A DNA stretch of 64,000 bases from Candidatus Eiseniibacteriota bacterium (GCA_016710095.1 JADJLL010000007.1:155731-219730), one strand, 5' to 3'; positions 36,643 through 46,167 are shown, counted from the first letter of the stretch. Numbers and translations are program-made. Notes: generated from the sequence alone by a model not told the origin.

Positions 36643-38002
36643 CCGTTCCCCCCTTGCGAATCGTCTCGATCAACGCGCCGGCTTCGCCGCGCGCGAACTC
36701 CACGAGGATGCGATCTCCCGCCGCGAGCGCCTCGACGCCGCGCACGAGGCGCCCGTCGGACGTGCGCACCAGCGTGTATCCGCGCTCGAGCACCGCGCGC
36801 GGCGACAGCGCGCGCAGGCGGTCCTCGAGCGAAAGCAGCCGCCGCCGTTCGTCGAGCGTGGCGCCCGTCGCGGCATGATGCAGCCGCTGCGCGAGGCCCG
36901 TCACGTCGTCGTGCCGCTCGCGCAGCACGCGCGGGAACTCGCGCAGTCCGTACGCGCGCACGAGGGCGTCGGCGCGGGCGCGGGCGTCGCGCACGTGCGT
37001 ACGCAGCGCCCCCGACAGCCGTTCGCGGGCGTCGTCGATGCGCTTCTGCAGCGTCGCGAACACGTCGCGCACGCGGCGGAAGCCGTACTGGCCGAGCAGC
37101 GAGTCGAGCGCCTGCTGGCGACGGCGCACGCCGTCGGTGACCGCGCGCCGCGCGCGCGACGACAGCACGTCGATCCGGTGCTTGAGCTCCGACGCGTCGC
37201 GGACGGCGATCTCGGCCGCGTTGCTCGGCGTCGCCGCACGCACGTCGGCGACGAAGTCGGCGAGCGTGAAGTCCACCTCGTGGCCGACCGCGGAGATCAC
37301 CGGGAGCTTCGACGCGGCGATCGCGCGCACGACGGGCTCCTCGTTGAACGCCCAGAGGTCTTCCATCGAGCCGCCGCCGCGGCCGACGATGAGCAGGTCC
37401 ACTCCGCCGTAGCGGTTGAATCGCTCGATCGCCGCGGCGATCTCGGCCGCCGCGCCCATGCCCTGCACCTTGACCGGCGCGAGCACGATGCCGATCCCGG
37501 GCCAGCGTCCGCGCAGCACCTTGATCACGTCGCGCACGGCCGCGCCGAGCGGCGACGTCACGATGCCGATGCGCTTCGGGAAGCGCGGCAGCGGCTGCTT
37601 GCGGGAGGCGTCGAACAGCCCCTCGGCCTGGAGCCGCGCCTTGAGCTCCTCGAACTGCAGCTGCAGCGCGCCGATGCCGGCGGGCCGCATCTGGCGGATC
37701 ACGAACTGGCAGCGCCCGTTGCCGCCGTAGAAGTCGACGTCGCCGAACGCCTCGACCTCGGTGCCGTCCTTCGGCGCGAACGCGAGCTTGCTCGCGTTGC
37801 CGCGCCACATGACGGCCGGGACCATGGCCGGCGTGCCGTCCTTGAGCGTGAAGTACAGGTGGCCGCTGTCGTAGCGCTTGAAGCCCGTGATCTCGCCACG
37901 CACCCAGAGGCCCGGGAACTGTTCGTTCAGGACCTGCTTGAGCTGCGCGGCGAGCTCACCCACCGACAGGATGTGATCGTCCTGCTGGGGGCTCAGCGCC
38001 AC
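36617..38002 (-). CDS. xseA: Exodeoxyribonuclease VII large subunit
   Basis: XseA is the catalytic subunit of exonuclease VII. The 461 residues begin with an OB-fold DNA-binding domain (LWVRGEITGFKRYDSGHLYF). The catalytic domain carries KRIGIVTSPLGAAVRDVI, the LIVGRGGGSMEDLWAFNEE motif, ISAVGHEVDFTLADFVAD and the RAATPSNAAEIAV block. A long helical region follows, and the C-terminus has VLERGYTLVRTSDGRLV. Length and frame are normal. It overlaps xseB and lies about 30 bp downstream of the ymdB-folD fusion gene. Confidence 0.96.
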   Translation of the reverse strand: MALSPQQDDHILSVGELAAQLKQVLNEQFPGLWVRGEITGFKRYDSGHLYFTLKDGTPAMVPAVMWRGNASKLAFAPKDGTEVEAFGDVDFYGGNGRCQFVIRQMRPAGIGALQLQFEELKARLQAEGLFDASRKQPLPRFPKRIGIVTSPLGAAVRDVIKVLRGRWPGIGIVLAPVKVQGMGAAAEIAAAIERFNRYGGVDLLIVGRGGGSMEDLWAFNEEPVVRAIAASKLPVISAVGHEVDFTLADFVADVRAATPSNAAEIAVRDASELKHRIDVLSSRARRAVTDGVRRRQQALDSLLGQYGFRRVRDVFATLQKRIDDARERLSGALRTHVRDARARADALVRAYGLREFPRVLRERHDDVTGLAQRLHHAATGATLDERRRLLSLEDRLRALSPRAVLERGYTLVRTSDGRLVRGVEALAAGDRILVEFARGEAGALIETIRKGGTDGSEEAGR

Positions 38003-38033
38003 GAAGCGGCCTCCTGTCGTGCCTTCGCCGACG

Positions 38034-39725
38034 TCAGACGCGCACCGTCGCGCACTGGCGTTCGGCCGCGATCACGGTGTTGAGCACCACCATGGCCACG
38101 GTCATGGGGCCGACGCCGCCGGGCACCGGCGTGATCGCCGACGCCACGTGCTGCACCGACTCGAACTCGACGTCGCCCGTCAGGCGGCTCTTGCCACCGG
38201 GCACGTCCATGCGATGGATGCCCACGTCCACGACGACGGCGCCGGGCTTCACCCAGTCGGCCGTGACCATGTGACGCTTGCCGACCGCGGCGACGAGCAC
38301 GTCGGCCTGCCGCGCGAGGTTCTTGAGTTCGGGACCCGAGCCGCTGTGCCCGATCGTGACCGTCATGTCGCAGCCCTTGCTGGACAGCAGCGTCGCGGCC
38401 GGACGGCCGACGATGTGGCTGCGGCCGAGCACGACCGCGTGCTTACCCTTGAGCGGGATCTCGTAGTACTGGAGCAGCCGCACGACGCCGTACGGCGTCG
38501 CGGGCACGAAGCCCGGCAGGCCGACGGCGAGACGGCCCGCGTTCTCGGGATGGAAGCCGTCGACGTCCTTGAACGGCGGGATCGCCTCGAGCGCCGCGTT
38601 GCCGTCGGCCGGGGCCGCGAGCGGCAGCTGCACGAGGATGCCGTGGATCGTCTCGTCGGCGCCGAGCGCCTGCACCTTGCGCACGACTTCTTCCGTCGTC
38701 GTGCCGGCGGGCATCTGGACCTTCTCGACCGCGATGCCGGCTTCGGAGCACGCTTCGAACTTCTTCTTCAGGTAGACCTTCGAGGCCGGATCGTCACCGA
38801 CGGAGACGAGCGCGAGCTTCGGTTTGTGGCCCTGGTCGAGCAGCACCTGCGCGCGCATCTTCGCTTCGATGCGGACGCTCTCGGCGGGCTCGGCGCCCGT
38901 CAGCAGGCGGCACGAGCTGCTCGCCTGCGCGGCGGCGCCCTTCTCGTACGGGATCTGGAGCCGCGTGATGCGCGTGGCCTTGCCCGTCGCCTCGTCCACC
39001 GCGACGAGCACGGCGTTCAGCCGCAGGTCGCCTTCGGAGGGCTGCAGGCGCTCGGGCATGGACGTGAGGAAGCGCTTGAGCGCGGCGTTGCGGTCCATGC
39101 CGATCACCGACTCGAAGCCGCCGGTCATGCCCGCGTCGCCCAGGAACGCCGTGCCGCGCGGCAGCACGCGGTCGTCGGCCGTCTGCACGTGTGTGTGCGT
39201 GCCGACCATCGCGCTCGCGCGGCCGTCGAGGTGCCAGCCCATCGCGACCTTCTCGGCGGTGATCTCGGCGTGGAAGTCCACGAACACGACCTTCGCCTTC
39301 GAGCCGATGGACGCGAGCGCGGCGTCGGCGCCGCGGAACGGGCAGTCGGCTTCCTTCATGAACACGCGGCCGATCAGGTTCACGACCGCGACCGGCGTGC
39401 CGTTCGACGCGTTCACGACGCGCACGCCCTGCCCCGGCGTGCCGGGCGGCAGGTTGAACGGGCGCACGAGGCGCGGCTCTTCGCCGATGTAGTCGATCGC
39501 GTCCTTCTTGTCCCACAGGTGATTGCCACCGGTGAGCACGTCGCAGCCGGCGTCGAACAGGTCGCGCGCGACGTCACGCGTGACGCCGAAGCCCGCGGCG
39601 GAGTTCTCGCAGTTGCAGATCACGAGATGGATGTCGTGGCGGCGGCGCAGTTCGGCGATCGTGCCCCGGACCACTTCGCGGCCGGGAGAGCCGATCACAT
39701 CGGCAATGAAGAGAATGTTCGTCAT
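38034..39725 (-). CDS. YmdB-like phosphodiesterase fused in frame to FolD
   Basis: One unbroken frame of 563 codons encodes two enzymes. Residues 1 to about 262 are a YmdB/TIGR00282-type metallophosphoesterase with ILFIADVIGSPG, CNCENSAAG, LTGGNHLWDKKDAIDYI, VVFVDFHAEITAEK and GTHTHVQTADDRV; B. subtilis YmdB hydrolyses 2',3'-cyclic nucleotides. Residues from about 275 on are FolD (methylene-tetrahydrofolate dehydrogenase/cyclohydrolase) with VSVGDDPASKVYLKKK (the catalytic Lys region), GILVQLPLA, VVLGRSHIVGRPAATLL and TPVPGGVGPMTVAML-like ending VPGGVGPMTVAMVVLNT. The FolD part lacks only a few N-terminal residues, and there is no ATG or GTG at the junction. A gap of only 9 bp separates it from rny upstream, the usual rny-ymdB order. 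Confidence 0.92.
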   Translation of the reverse strand: MTNILFIADVIGSPGREVVRGTIAELRRRHDIHLVICNCENSAAGFGVTRDVARDLFDAGCDVLTGGNHLWDKKDAIDYIGEEPRLVRPFNLPPGTPGQGVRVVNASNGTPVAVVNLIGRVFMKEADCPFRGADAALASIGSKAKVVFVDFHAEITAEKVAMGWHLDGRASAMVGTHTHVQTADDRVLPRGTAFLGDAGMTGGFESVIGMDRNAALKRFLTSMPERLQPSEGDLRLNAVLVAVDEATGKATRITRLQIPYEKGAAAQASSSCRLLTGAEPAESVRIEAKMRAQVLLDQGHKPKLALVSVGDDPASKVYLKKKFEACSEAGIAVEKVQMPAGTTTEEVVRKVQALGADETIHGILVQLPLAAPADGNAALEAIPPFKDVDGFHPENAGRLAVGLPGFVPATPYGVVRLLQYYEIPLKGKHAVVLGRSHIVGRPAATLLSSKGCDMTVTIGHSGSGPELKNLARQADVLVAAVGKRHMVTADWVKPGAVVVDVGIHRMDVPGGKSRLTGDVEFESVQHVASAITPVPGGVGPMTVAMVVLNTVIAAERQCATVRV

Positions 39726-39734
39726 GGGTGACCT

Positions 39735-41297
39735 CTATTTGGCGTAGTCCACCGCCCGCGTCTCGCGGATGACGGTGACTCGGATCTGACCCGGATACTG
39801 CAGTTCACGTTCGATGCGGCGCGCGATTTCGGAGGCGAGCCCCTGGGCACGCGCGTCGTCGACCTTCTGGTGTTCCACCATGATGCGCACTTCGCGTCCG
39901 GCCTGGATCGCATACGAGCGCTCCACGCCGGCGAACGCGTTGGCGATCTTCTCGAGCGCCTCGAGGCGCTTGATGTAGATCTCGAGGCTTTCGCGCCGCG
40001 CACCGGGGCGCGCGCCGCTGATCGCGTCGGCCGCGGCGACGAGCACCGGCCACAGACTGCCGCCGGCGTAGTCGTCGTGGTGATAGCCGATCGCTTCGAG
40101 CACGGCCTGCGGCTCGCCGTAACGCGCGGCGAGTTCCATGCCGAGCGCCGGATGCGTGCCTTCCTGGTCATGATCGATCGCCTTGCCGATGTCGTGCAGC
40201 AGGCCGCCGCGCTTGGCCATCTTCTGGTCCATGCCGATCTCGGCGGCCATCATGCCGGCCAGGTGCGCGGTCTCGATCGAGTGGCGCAGGATGTTCTGGC
40301 CGTAGCTCGTGCGGTAGTGCAGGCGTCCGAGGTACTTCATCAGCTCGGGATGCACGCCGACGATGCCGACCTCGAGGCACGCCATCTCGCCCAGCTCGGC
40401 GATCTTCGCCTCGATCTCCTCGCGCACCTTGGTGACGACTTCCTCGATGCGCGCGGGATGGATGCGGCCGTCCGCCACGAGGCGTTCGAGCGCGCGGCGC
40501 GCGATCTCGCGGCGCACGGGATCGAAGGCCGAGAGGATCACGGCCTCCGGCGTGTCGTCGATGATCACGTCCACGCCGGTGATGATTTCGAACGAGCGGA
40601 TGTTGCGTCCTTCGCGGCCGATGATGCGCCCCTTCATGTCGTCGCTCGGCAGGTGCACCACCGAGACGCTGACTTCGCTGGCGTGATCGCCGGCGTAGCG
40701 CTGCAGCGCGAGCGTGATGATCTTGCGCGCCTCGCGCTCGGCGTTGCGCTGCGCGGTGTCGCGGATCTCGGTCGCGCGGCGCGCCGCTTCGGAGCGCGCG
40801 TCGACCTCGATCGTCGCGATGAGCTGCGCGCGCGCCTCCTCGGGCGTGAGGTTGGCGATGCGCGCGAGCTTCGCCGTCTGCTCGGCGACGGCCTTCTCGA
40901 GCTCGCCCTTGCGCTCGGCCACCGCGGCCTCGCGGGCGGCGATGTCCGTCTCGGACTTCTTGAGGTCGCGTTCCTTCTTGTCGATGAGCTCGACGCGGCG
41001 GTTGAAGCCCGCCTCCTTCTGCTGGAAGGCGCGCTCGGCCTCGAGCTGCACGGCGCGCGACTGCGCGATCTCGCGCTCGACGTCTTCCTTCATCTTGAGC
41101 GCTTCTTCGCGGCCGGCGAGCACCGCGTCACGCTTGGCGGAATCCGCCTCGCGCGCGGCTTCGTCGAGCACGGCCTGCGCACGCTGCTCCGCCGAGCGGA
41201 GGCGCGCCTTGCCCAGCTGGCTGCGAATGAACCAGCCCAGCGCAAACGCCACGACGGCACCGAGGGCGGCGCCGCCGATCCACATGCCTGTATTCAT
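39735..41297 (-). CDS. rny: Ribonuclease Y
   Basis: RNase Y is a membrane-anchored endoribonuclease that starts mRNA decay. The 520 residues have an N-terminal membrane span (MWIGGAALGAVVAFALGWFI). A long charged coiled coil follows (about 30-205). The KH RNA-binding domain has GRIIGREGRNIRSFEIITGV. The HD catalytic domain has LLHDIGKAIDHD and the EGTHPALGMELA helix. It ends with VTVIRETRAVDYAK. GGAGG lies 7 nt before the ATG. The YmdB-FolD gene follows, as rny and ymdB commonly pair. Confidence 0.97.
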   Translation of the reverse strand: MNTGMWIGGAALGAVVAFALGWFIRSQLGKARLRSAEQRAQAVLDEAAREADSAKRDAVLAGREEALKMKEDVEREIAQSRAVQLEAERAFQQKEAGFNRRVELIDKKERDLKKSETDIAAREAAVAERKGELEKAVAEQTAKLARIANLTPEEARAQLIATIEVDARSEAARRATEIRDTAQRNAEREARKIITLALQRYAGDHASEVSVSVVHLPSDDMKGRIIGREGRNIRSFEIITGVDVIIDDTPEAVILSAFDPVRREIARRALERLVADGRIHPARIEEVVTKVREEIEAKIAELGEMACLEVGIVGVHPELMKYLGRLHYRTSYGQNILRHSIETAHLAGMMAAEIGMDQKMAKRGGLLHDIGKAIDHDQEGTHPALGMELAARYGEPQAVLEAIGYHHDDYAGGSLWPVLVAAADAISGARPGARRESLEIYIKRLEALEKIANAFAGVERSYAIQAGREVRIMVEHQKVDDARAQGLASEIARRIERELQYPGQIRVTVIRETRAVDYAK

Positions 41298-41419
41298 GAA
41301 GGACCTCCCCGTGCCGGGCGCTCTCGCGTCCGGCCGAGGCAGGAAAAAGGGTCCCCGCCCTACCGTGTGCTCCGAGTTCTTTGAGCCCTGGAAATCCAGG
41401 TGGGCGCCGCTCTAGCCGG

Positions 41420-41560
41420 GTCGGCCTTCCTCGCGAGCCTTGCGGCAAGGAGGTGTGGCGTCGCCGGTCATCACGACACCCCGCTACGAGTGTTGGTTCA
41501 AGAACAAGGTGGCATCACTTGCAAGGCAGGGGTTTCCTTTTGCTCGTCTCACGCATCCTG
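41420..41560 (-). ncRNA. ssrS: Candidate 6S RNA downstream of zapA
   Basis: The 282-bp gap between zapA and rny holds no gene. Just downstream of zapA is the usual place of the 6S RNA gene in many bacteria. On the minus strand it reads through CCTTGTTCTTGAACCAACAC (compare CACCTTGAACCAAGGG of E. coli 6S RNA), then ACACTC/GGGTGT arms, then CGACGCCACACC and CCTTGCCGCAAGG. GCCTTGC near 41525 can pair with GCAAGGC near 41440 to close a stem. 6S RNA binds the sigma70 holoenzyme in stationary phase. Position and motif support the call; I could not fold it formally. Confidence 0.45.
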
Positions 41561-41579
41561 CGTCGCGGCTCGATTCCCC

Positions 41580-41924
41580 TCAGGCTTCCTCGTCCAGCAG
41601 CTGGTCGAGGCGATCGAGGGCCGCGGTCAGCCGCGCCGTCCGATCACCGAGGGAAACGCCGTCGCGCTCACGGGAAGCGCGTTCCTTGAAGAGCTCATCG
41701 GCGATGTTGAGCGATGCGAGAATGGCCACTTTGGACAACGACGCGACCGGGAGCTTGTCGGTGATCTCCCGCATCTTGCGATCGACGTAGCCCGCCACGC
41801 CCAGGATGTACTCCTGGTCGGCTTCACCACGAATGGCGAGCTGCTGACCCAAGATCTGCACGTGAACGACGGACTTGTCGTTCCGGCCGTTCGTCGAGGC
41901 GGTGTCCGTAGTGGTGGCATCCAT
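41580..41924 (-). CDS. zapA: Cell division protein ZapA
   Basis: ZapA crosslinks FtsZ filaments at the division ring. The 114 residues follow the family pattern: an N-terminal beta part with VHVQILGQQLAIRGEADQEY, then VAGYVDRKMREI, and a long helix with VAILASLNIADELFKER ending in a coiled coil. It sits between a coiled-coil protein gene (106-bp gap) and a candidate 6S RNA. Confidence 0.93.
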   Translation of the reverse strand: MDATTTDTASTNGRNDKSVVHVQILGQQLAIRGEADQEYILGVAGYVDRKMREITDKLPVASLSKVAILASLNIADELFKERASRERDGVSLGDRTARLTAALDRLDQLLDEEA

Positions 41925-42030
41925 CGGTCACTCTCTCCCGCCGCTTTTCCCTGCGTCTCTGGTGATGTGTCGTTGACCGGACCGTCACCCCTCGCGCGCG
42001 ACATCGCCCGAGTGAGCGCCGGAGCGGGCG

Positions 42031-42558
42031 CTACGCGTCGATGCGCTCCAGCTTCTTGAGGAGCGCGTCGATCCTGGCGGCCACGTCCTTGCGCTCGGCG
42101 GTCCACTCGCGCTGTTCCTTCTTGAGCGCGGACAGTTCGGACACGAGAGCCATCGGATCGTTGCCCTGGAGCTTCGACGCCGTCTCTTCGAGCTGGCGCG
42201 CGAGCTCCGACTTCTCGCCTTCGACCTGCGTGAGCGTGGTCGAAAGCTCGGTCTGTCCGGCGTGGAGCGTCGCCTTGTCGGCTTCGGCCTGCGCGAGCAG
42301 GGCCTTCGCCTCGGCGCCGGCCTTCTCCAGCTCGGACTTCTCGGCCTGCAGGCTCTGCAGCCCGTCCTCGAGCGAGGCCTTCTGCTCCTCGAGCTGCTTC
42401 ATGCGGCTCTCGAGCGTGGCCTTCTCGGTTTCCATCTCGGCCTGCGCCTTCTCGTACTGAGCGAGCTTGAAGCGCAGGTCCTGCACGATCGCTGCGGCTT
42501 TTTCGACCCGTGCCGCGAGGCGGTCGAGGTCGGTCGTCACGACGGCGGTGTCCATCAT
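42031..42558 (-). CDS. Coiled-coil protein between pheT and zapA (ZapB-like context)
   Basis: This 175-residue protein is almost entirely coiled coil: heptad-like Leu/Ala/Glu/Lys/Gln runs from about residue 25 to 150 (for example ATLESRMKQLEEQKASLEDG), with a C-terminal ALLKKLERID segment. It has no signal peptide or membrane span. Small coiled-coil proteins next to zapA often take part in division-ring assembly (ZapB type). That role here is inferred from context only. It begins 3 bp past the pheT stop, so it belongs to the same operon. Confidence 0.75.
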   Translation of the reverse strand: MMDTAVVTTDLDRLAARVEKAAAIVQDLRFKLAQYEKAQAEMETEKATLESRMKQLEEQKASLEDGLQSLQAEKSELEKAGAEAKALLAQAEADKATLHAGQTELSTTLTQVEGEKSELARQLEETASKLQGNDPMALVSELSALKKEQREWTAERKDVAARIDALLKKLERIDA

Positions 42559-42561
42559 TGG

Positions 42562-45003
42562 CTAGCGTTCCCTCAGCTGACCGCCGCAGTCCCTGGCGAC
42601 GGCCGCCACCATGCGTGCCTGAATCTCCTGAACCTCGGACTCGGCGAGCGTGCGCTCCGCGTGCTGGAACTCCAGCGCGTAAGCGAGGCTCTTCATGCCC
42701 TCCGGAGTACCGGGGCCCTCGTACACGTCGAACAGCTCGATGCTGCGAAGCACCTCGCCGGCGGCGCCGCCGAGGCACTCGTGCAACCGTGCGTGCGTCG
42801 TGGCGCGCGGAACGAAGAACGCGAGATCACGACGGACGCTCGGAAAGCGACCCGGGACCTTCGCGCGGGGCGTGGCCGAGGCGGCTTCGACCATCGGTTC
42901 CAGCAACGCCACGAAGGCGTGTACCGGGACCTCGATCTCGTACTGCCGCAACAGCGACTGACCCAACGTTCCGGCCCATGCAATGCGTGAAGCTCCGACC
43001 GCAACTTCCGCACTGGCACCGGGTTTCCAACCGGCCGCAGCATAGGCACGCCACTGGGGCGAGTCAACGCGCATTTCGCTCAGCCAGGCCTCCCAGAGGC
43101 CCTTGGCGTCGTGGAAATCGACGGCCCCGCGCACGTCGTACGCCCCTTCCTTCAGGGCGCCGATCGTGTCGTGCGTGTGCTTCCAGCGCTGGCCCGTCAC
43201 GAGCGCCACGATCATGAGGCGCTCCTCGGGCAGGCGGCCGCCGCGATCGAGCACGCCCGCTCCGACCTCGAACAGCCGGACGGCGGAGGCGCCCTGTCGC
43301 AGGTTGTGCGCGCACGCGCGCAGCAGGCCGGGCAGCAGGTTCGGCCTCAGCACTTCCCCTTCGCGGCTCATCGGGTTCACGAGGCGCACGAGCTTCGGTT
43401 CGTCGCCGAGCGCTTCGGCCGCGGCGAGCGCTTCGCTCTCGGAGACGAGCGAACCGCACCACGCCTCGTTCAGTCCGCGCGCGAGCATCGCTTCGCGCGC
43501 ACGGCGCACGACGCGCTCACGCGGCGTGCGCGTGGCGTACGCGCCGCCCGTGTGAAGCGGCGCCTCGGGAATCTTGTCGTAGCCGTTCGAGCGCGCGATC
43601 TCTTCGACGAGGTCGTCTTCGAGCGTGCAGTCGAGCCGCCACGTCGGCACGTTCACCTTGAGCGCGACGCCTTCGCGCGTGACGCCGAACTCGAGCGCGC
43701 GCAGCAGTTCCTCGCAGCGGTCGATCGCGAACGGCAGTCCCACGAGGCGCGTGACGCGCGAGGGGCGCAGCGTGAGCGTGCGCGGTTCGAGCTCCGCGTG
43801 CACGCGCCTGGACGCGCCGAGCTTCGCGCCCGGGCACAGTTCGAGCAGCAGCGTGAGGAATCGCGCCGAGGCGGCGGAGCCGATCGCGGGATCGACGCCG
43901 CGCTCGTAGCGCTTGCTCGCGTCGGTCGACAGCGCGAGCGCCTTGGACGTGCGACGCACGCGCGCGGGCTGGAACCACGCGCACTCGAGCAGGATGCTCG
44001 TCGTGCTCGCGGACACTTCGCTCGTTTCGCCGCCCATCACGCCGGCGATGGCGACCGCCTTCTTCGCGTCGGCGATCACGAGCGCTTCGGTGTTCAGCTC
44101 GCGCTCCTTGCCGTCGAGCGTCGTGATCTTCTCCCCCGCGTTCGCACGGCGCACGCGGATCGCGGGCCCGTCGAGCTTCGCGAGATCGAACGCGTGCAGC
44201 GGCTGGCCGAACTCGAACAGCACGAGGTTCGTGAGGTCCACGATGTTGTTGATCGAGCGCTGGCCCATCGCTTCGAGCGCGCGCACGAGCCACGAGGGCG
44301 ACGGCCCGACCGTGACGTGCTCGACGACCTGCGCGAAGTAGCTCGGGCAGCCTTCGGCGTCTTCGCACTTCAGGTCGAACGTGTCCGCGGCCTTCGCGCG
44401 TTCGGCGAGCATCGCCTGCGCGCGCACGGTCCAGCGGCCGCCGAGCGCCGCCTTCACTTCGCGCGCGAGACCGAGCACGCCCATCCCGTCGGGACGGTTG
44501 AACGGCACCTCGACCTCGAGCACGGCGTCGGGCTCGGGGAAGTACGTGTCCACCGGCGAGCCGATCTTCAGCTCCTGCCCCGCGAAGAGTTCGGTGAGTT
44601 CGAGGATGCCGCTGTGGTCCTCGGAGAGCATGAGCTCGCGGGCGGAGCACAGCATGCCCTCGCTCTCCTCGCCGCGGATCTTCGCGCGCTTGATCTCGAG
44701 CCCGTTGGGCATGACGGTGCCCAGCGTCGCGAGCGGCACGGTCATGCCGGCCGCCACGTTCGGCGCGCCGCACACCACTTTCAGCTCGACGCCTCCGGCG
44801 TCGATGCGGCAGAGCTTGAGCTTGTCGGCGTTCGGGTGCTTGTTCGCCTCGAGCACGCGCGCGACCACGATGCCGGGATACGCGCGGCCGTGCAGCTCGA
44901 CACCTTCGACGTAGAAGCCGCGCGTGGTGAGCGCTTCGGCGACCTGCTGGGGCGTCGCGTCGTACTCGACCCACTGGCGGAGCCAGGAAATCGGGAGCTT
45001 CAT
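42562..45003 (-). CDS. pheT: Phenylalanyl-tRNA synthetase beta chain
   Basis: PheT is the large subunit of the alpha2-beta2 enzyme that charges tRNA-Phe. The 813 residues are full length: the tRNA-binding EMAP domain (VVARVLEANKHPNADKLKLC), the B1-B2 region with RSINNIVDLTNLVLFEFGQP, the editing B3/B4 core (LLECAWFQPARVRRTSKALA, STDASKRYERGVDP), the B5 domain (LEDDLVEEIARSNGYDKIPE), the catalytic-like core and the C-terminal FDX anticodon-binding domain (GRFPSVRRDLAFFV). It starts 16 bp past the pheS stop. Confidence 0.97.
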   Translation of the reverse strand: MKLPISWLRQWVEYDATPQQVAEALTTRGFYVEGVELHGRAYPGIVVARVLEANKHPNADKLKLCRIDAGGVELKVVCGAPNVAAGMTVPLATLGTVMPNGLEIKRAKIRGEESEGMLCSARELMLSEDHSGILELTELFAGQELKIGSPVDTYFPEPDAVLEVEVPFNRPDGMGVLGLAREVKAALGGRWTVRAQAMLAERAKAADTFDLKCEDAEGCPSYFAQVVEHVTVGPSPSWLVRALEAMGQRSINNIVDLTNLVLFEFGQPLHAFDLAKLDGPAIRVRRANAGEKITTLDGKERELNTEALVIADAKKAVAIAGVMGGETSEVSASTTSILLECAWFQPARVRRTSKALALSTDASKRYERGVDPAIGSAASARFLTLLLELCPGAKLGASRRVHAELEPRTLTLRPSRVTRLVGLPFAIDRCEELLRALEFGVTREGVALKVNVPTWRLDCTLEDDLVEEIARSNGYDKIPEAPLHTGGAYATRTPRERVVRRAREAMLARGLNEAWCGSLVSESEALAAAEALGDEPKLVRLVNPMSREGEVLRPNLLPGLLRACAHNLRQGASAVRLFEVGAGVLDRGGRLPEERLMIVALVTGQRWKHTHDTIGALKEGAYDVRGAVDFHDAKGLWEAWLSEMRVDSPQWRAYAAAGWKPGASAEVAVGASRIAWAGTLGQSLLRQYEIEVPVHAFVALLEPMVEAASATPRAKVPGRFPSVRRDLAFFVPRATTHARLHECLGGAAGEVLRSIELFDVYEGPGTPEGMKSLAYALEFQHAERTLAESEVQEIQARMVAAVARDCGGQLRER

Positions 45004-45019
45004 GGAGTGAGTCCTTCGC

Positions 45020-46162
45020 TCAGAACTGCTCGAGGAAGCGCAGGTCGTTCTCGAGGAACAGGCGGATCTCGGGAATGCCGTAGCGGCCCATGGCGATGCG
45101 CTCGAGGCCCATGCCGAAGGCGAAGCCCGTGTACTCCTCGGGATCGATGCCGACCGCGCGGAAGACGTTCGGGTGCACCATGCCGGCGCCGAGCACTTCG
45201 ACCCACTTCGTGCCCTTGCACACCGGGCAGCGCTTGCCGCCGTCGGCGGTCGCGATGTGGCCGGTGCCCGAGCAGGTGACGCACTGCACGTCCATCTGCA
45301 CGCCGGGCTCGACGAACGGGAAGTAGATCGGAATGATGCGCGTGGGCAGATCGGCGCGATAGATCGCGCGCGCGAACGTGTTGAGCGTGGCCTTGAGGTC
45401 GGCCATCGACACGTTGCGGTCGACGAACAGTCCGTCGATCTGGTGGAACTGGTCCATGTGACTCGCGTCCACGGCTTCGGCGCGATACACGCGCCCCGGG
45501 AACACGAGCCGGAGCGGCGGCTTGCGCTCTTCCATCGCACGCACCCAGCCCGGCGACGTGTGCGTGCGCAGCACGACGTCGGGACCACGAAGTACGTGTC
45601 GTGCGCGTCGCGCGCCGGATGGTCCGGACCGAAGTTGAGCTTCTCGAAGTTGTACTCGTCGAGTTCCACTTCGGGGCTCGTGTAGATCGCTGAAGCCGAG
45701 CCCGTGGAACAGGTCGAGCAGGTCGTCGCGCACCTGGCTCAGCACGTGCGGGCGGCCGGTGAAGCCACGGCGGCCGGGCAGCGTGACGTCGAGCGCGTCG
45801 GCGGCCTCGCGCTCGAGCGCGATCGCCTCGCGGCGCGCGTCGTGCACTTCGGTCAGCCAGCGCTTGACCAGGTTCAGCGCCTTGCCGCGGACCTTGCGCT
45901 CGTCCACCGAGAGCTTGGGCATCTCGGCGAGGCCGAGCGTGATCACCCCGCGCTCGCGTCCGAGCAGCGCGGTGTGACGGTCACGCAGCGCATTCGCGTC
46001 CGCGGCTCCGGCGAGCACCTCCGAGCCACGGCGATAAAGCGCCACGAGCGCGGGGTCGAGCTGTTCGAGCTCGGCCAACCGCGCTGCGTGGTCCGGCGTG
46101 AGCGCGGCCGGATCGGCCGCGCTCCAGTTGCTGTCGAGTGCCGCGAGCAGTGTGTCCGACAT
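45020..46162 (-). CDS. pheS: Phenylalanyl-tRNA synthetase alpha chain, two compensating frameshifts
   Basis: PheS is the catalytic subunit. The N-terminal coiled coil and the motif 2 and 3 regions are in one frame (TLPGRRGFTGRPHVLSQVRD, VLRTHTSPGWVRAM, VFPGRVYRAEAVDASHMDQF, GFAFGMGLERIAMGRYGIP). The segment in between (VELDEYNFEKLNFGPDHPAR, DAHDTYFV) is in another frame. So one base is gained near 45690 and the frame returns near 45583. The zinc-finger-like CVTCSGTGH and CPVCKGTKW insert is present as in some bacteria. About 380 residues once corrected. The indels are most likely sequence errors, as both halves are well conserved. Confidence 0.92.
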   Translation of the reverse strand: MSDTLLAALDSNWSAADPAALTPDHAARLAELEQLDPALVALYRRGSEVLAGAADANALRDRHTALLGRERGVITLGLAEMPKLSVDERKVRGKALNLVKRWLTEVHDARREAIALEREAADALDVTLPGRRGFTGRPHVLSQVRDDLLDLFHGLGFSDLHEPRSGTRRVQLREAQLRSGPSGARRARHVLRGPDVVLRTHTSPGWVRAMEERKPPLRLVFPGRVYRAEAVDASHMDQFHQIDGLFVDRNVSMADLKATLNTFARAIYRADLPTRIIPIYFPFVEPGVQMDVQCVTCSGTGHIATADGGKRCPVCKGTKWVEVLGAGMVHPNVFRAVGIDPEEYTGFAFGMGLERIAMGRYGIPEIRLFLENDLRFLEQF

Positions 46163-46167
46163 CGGAC

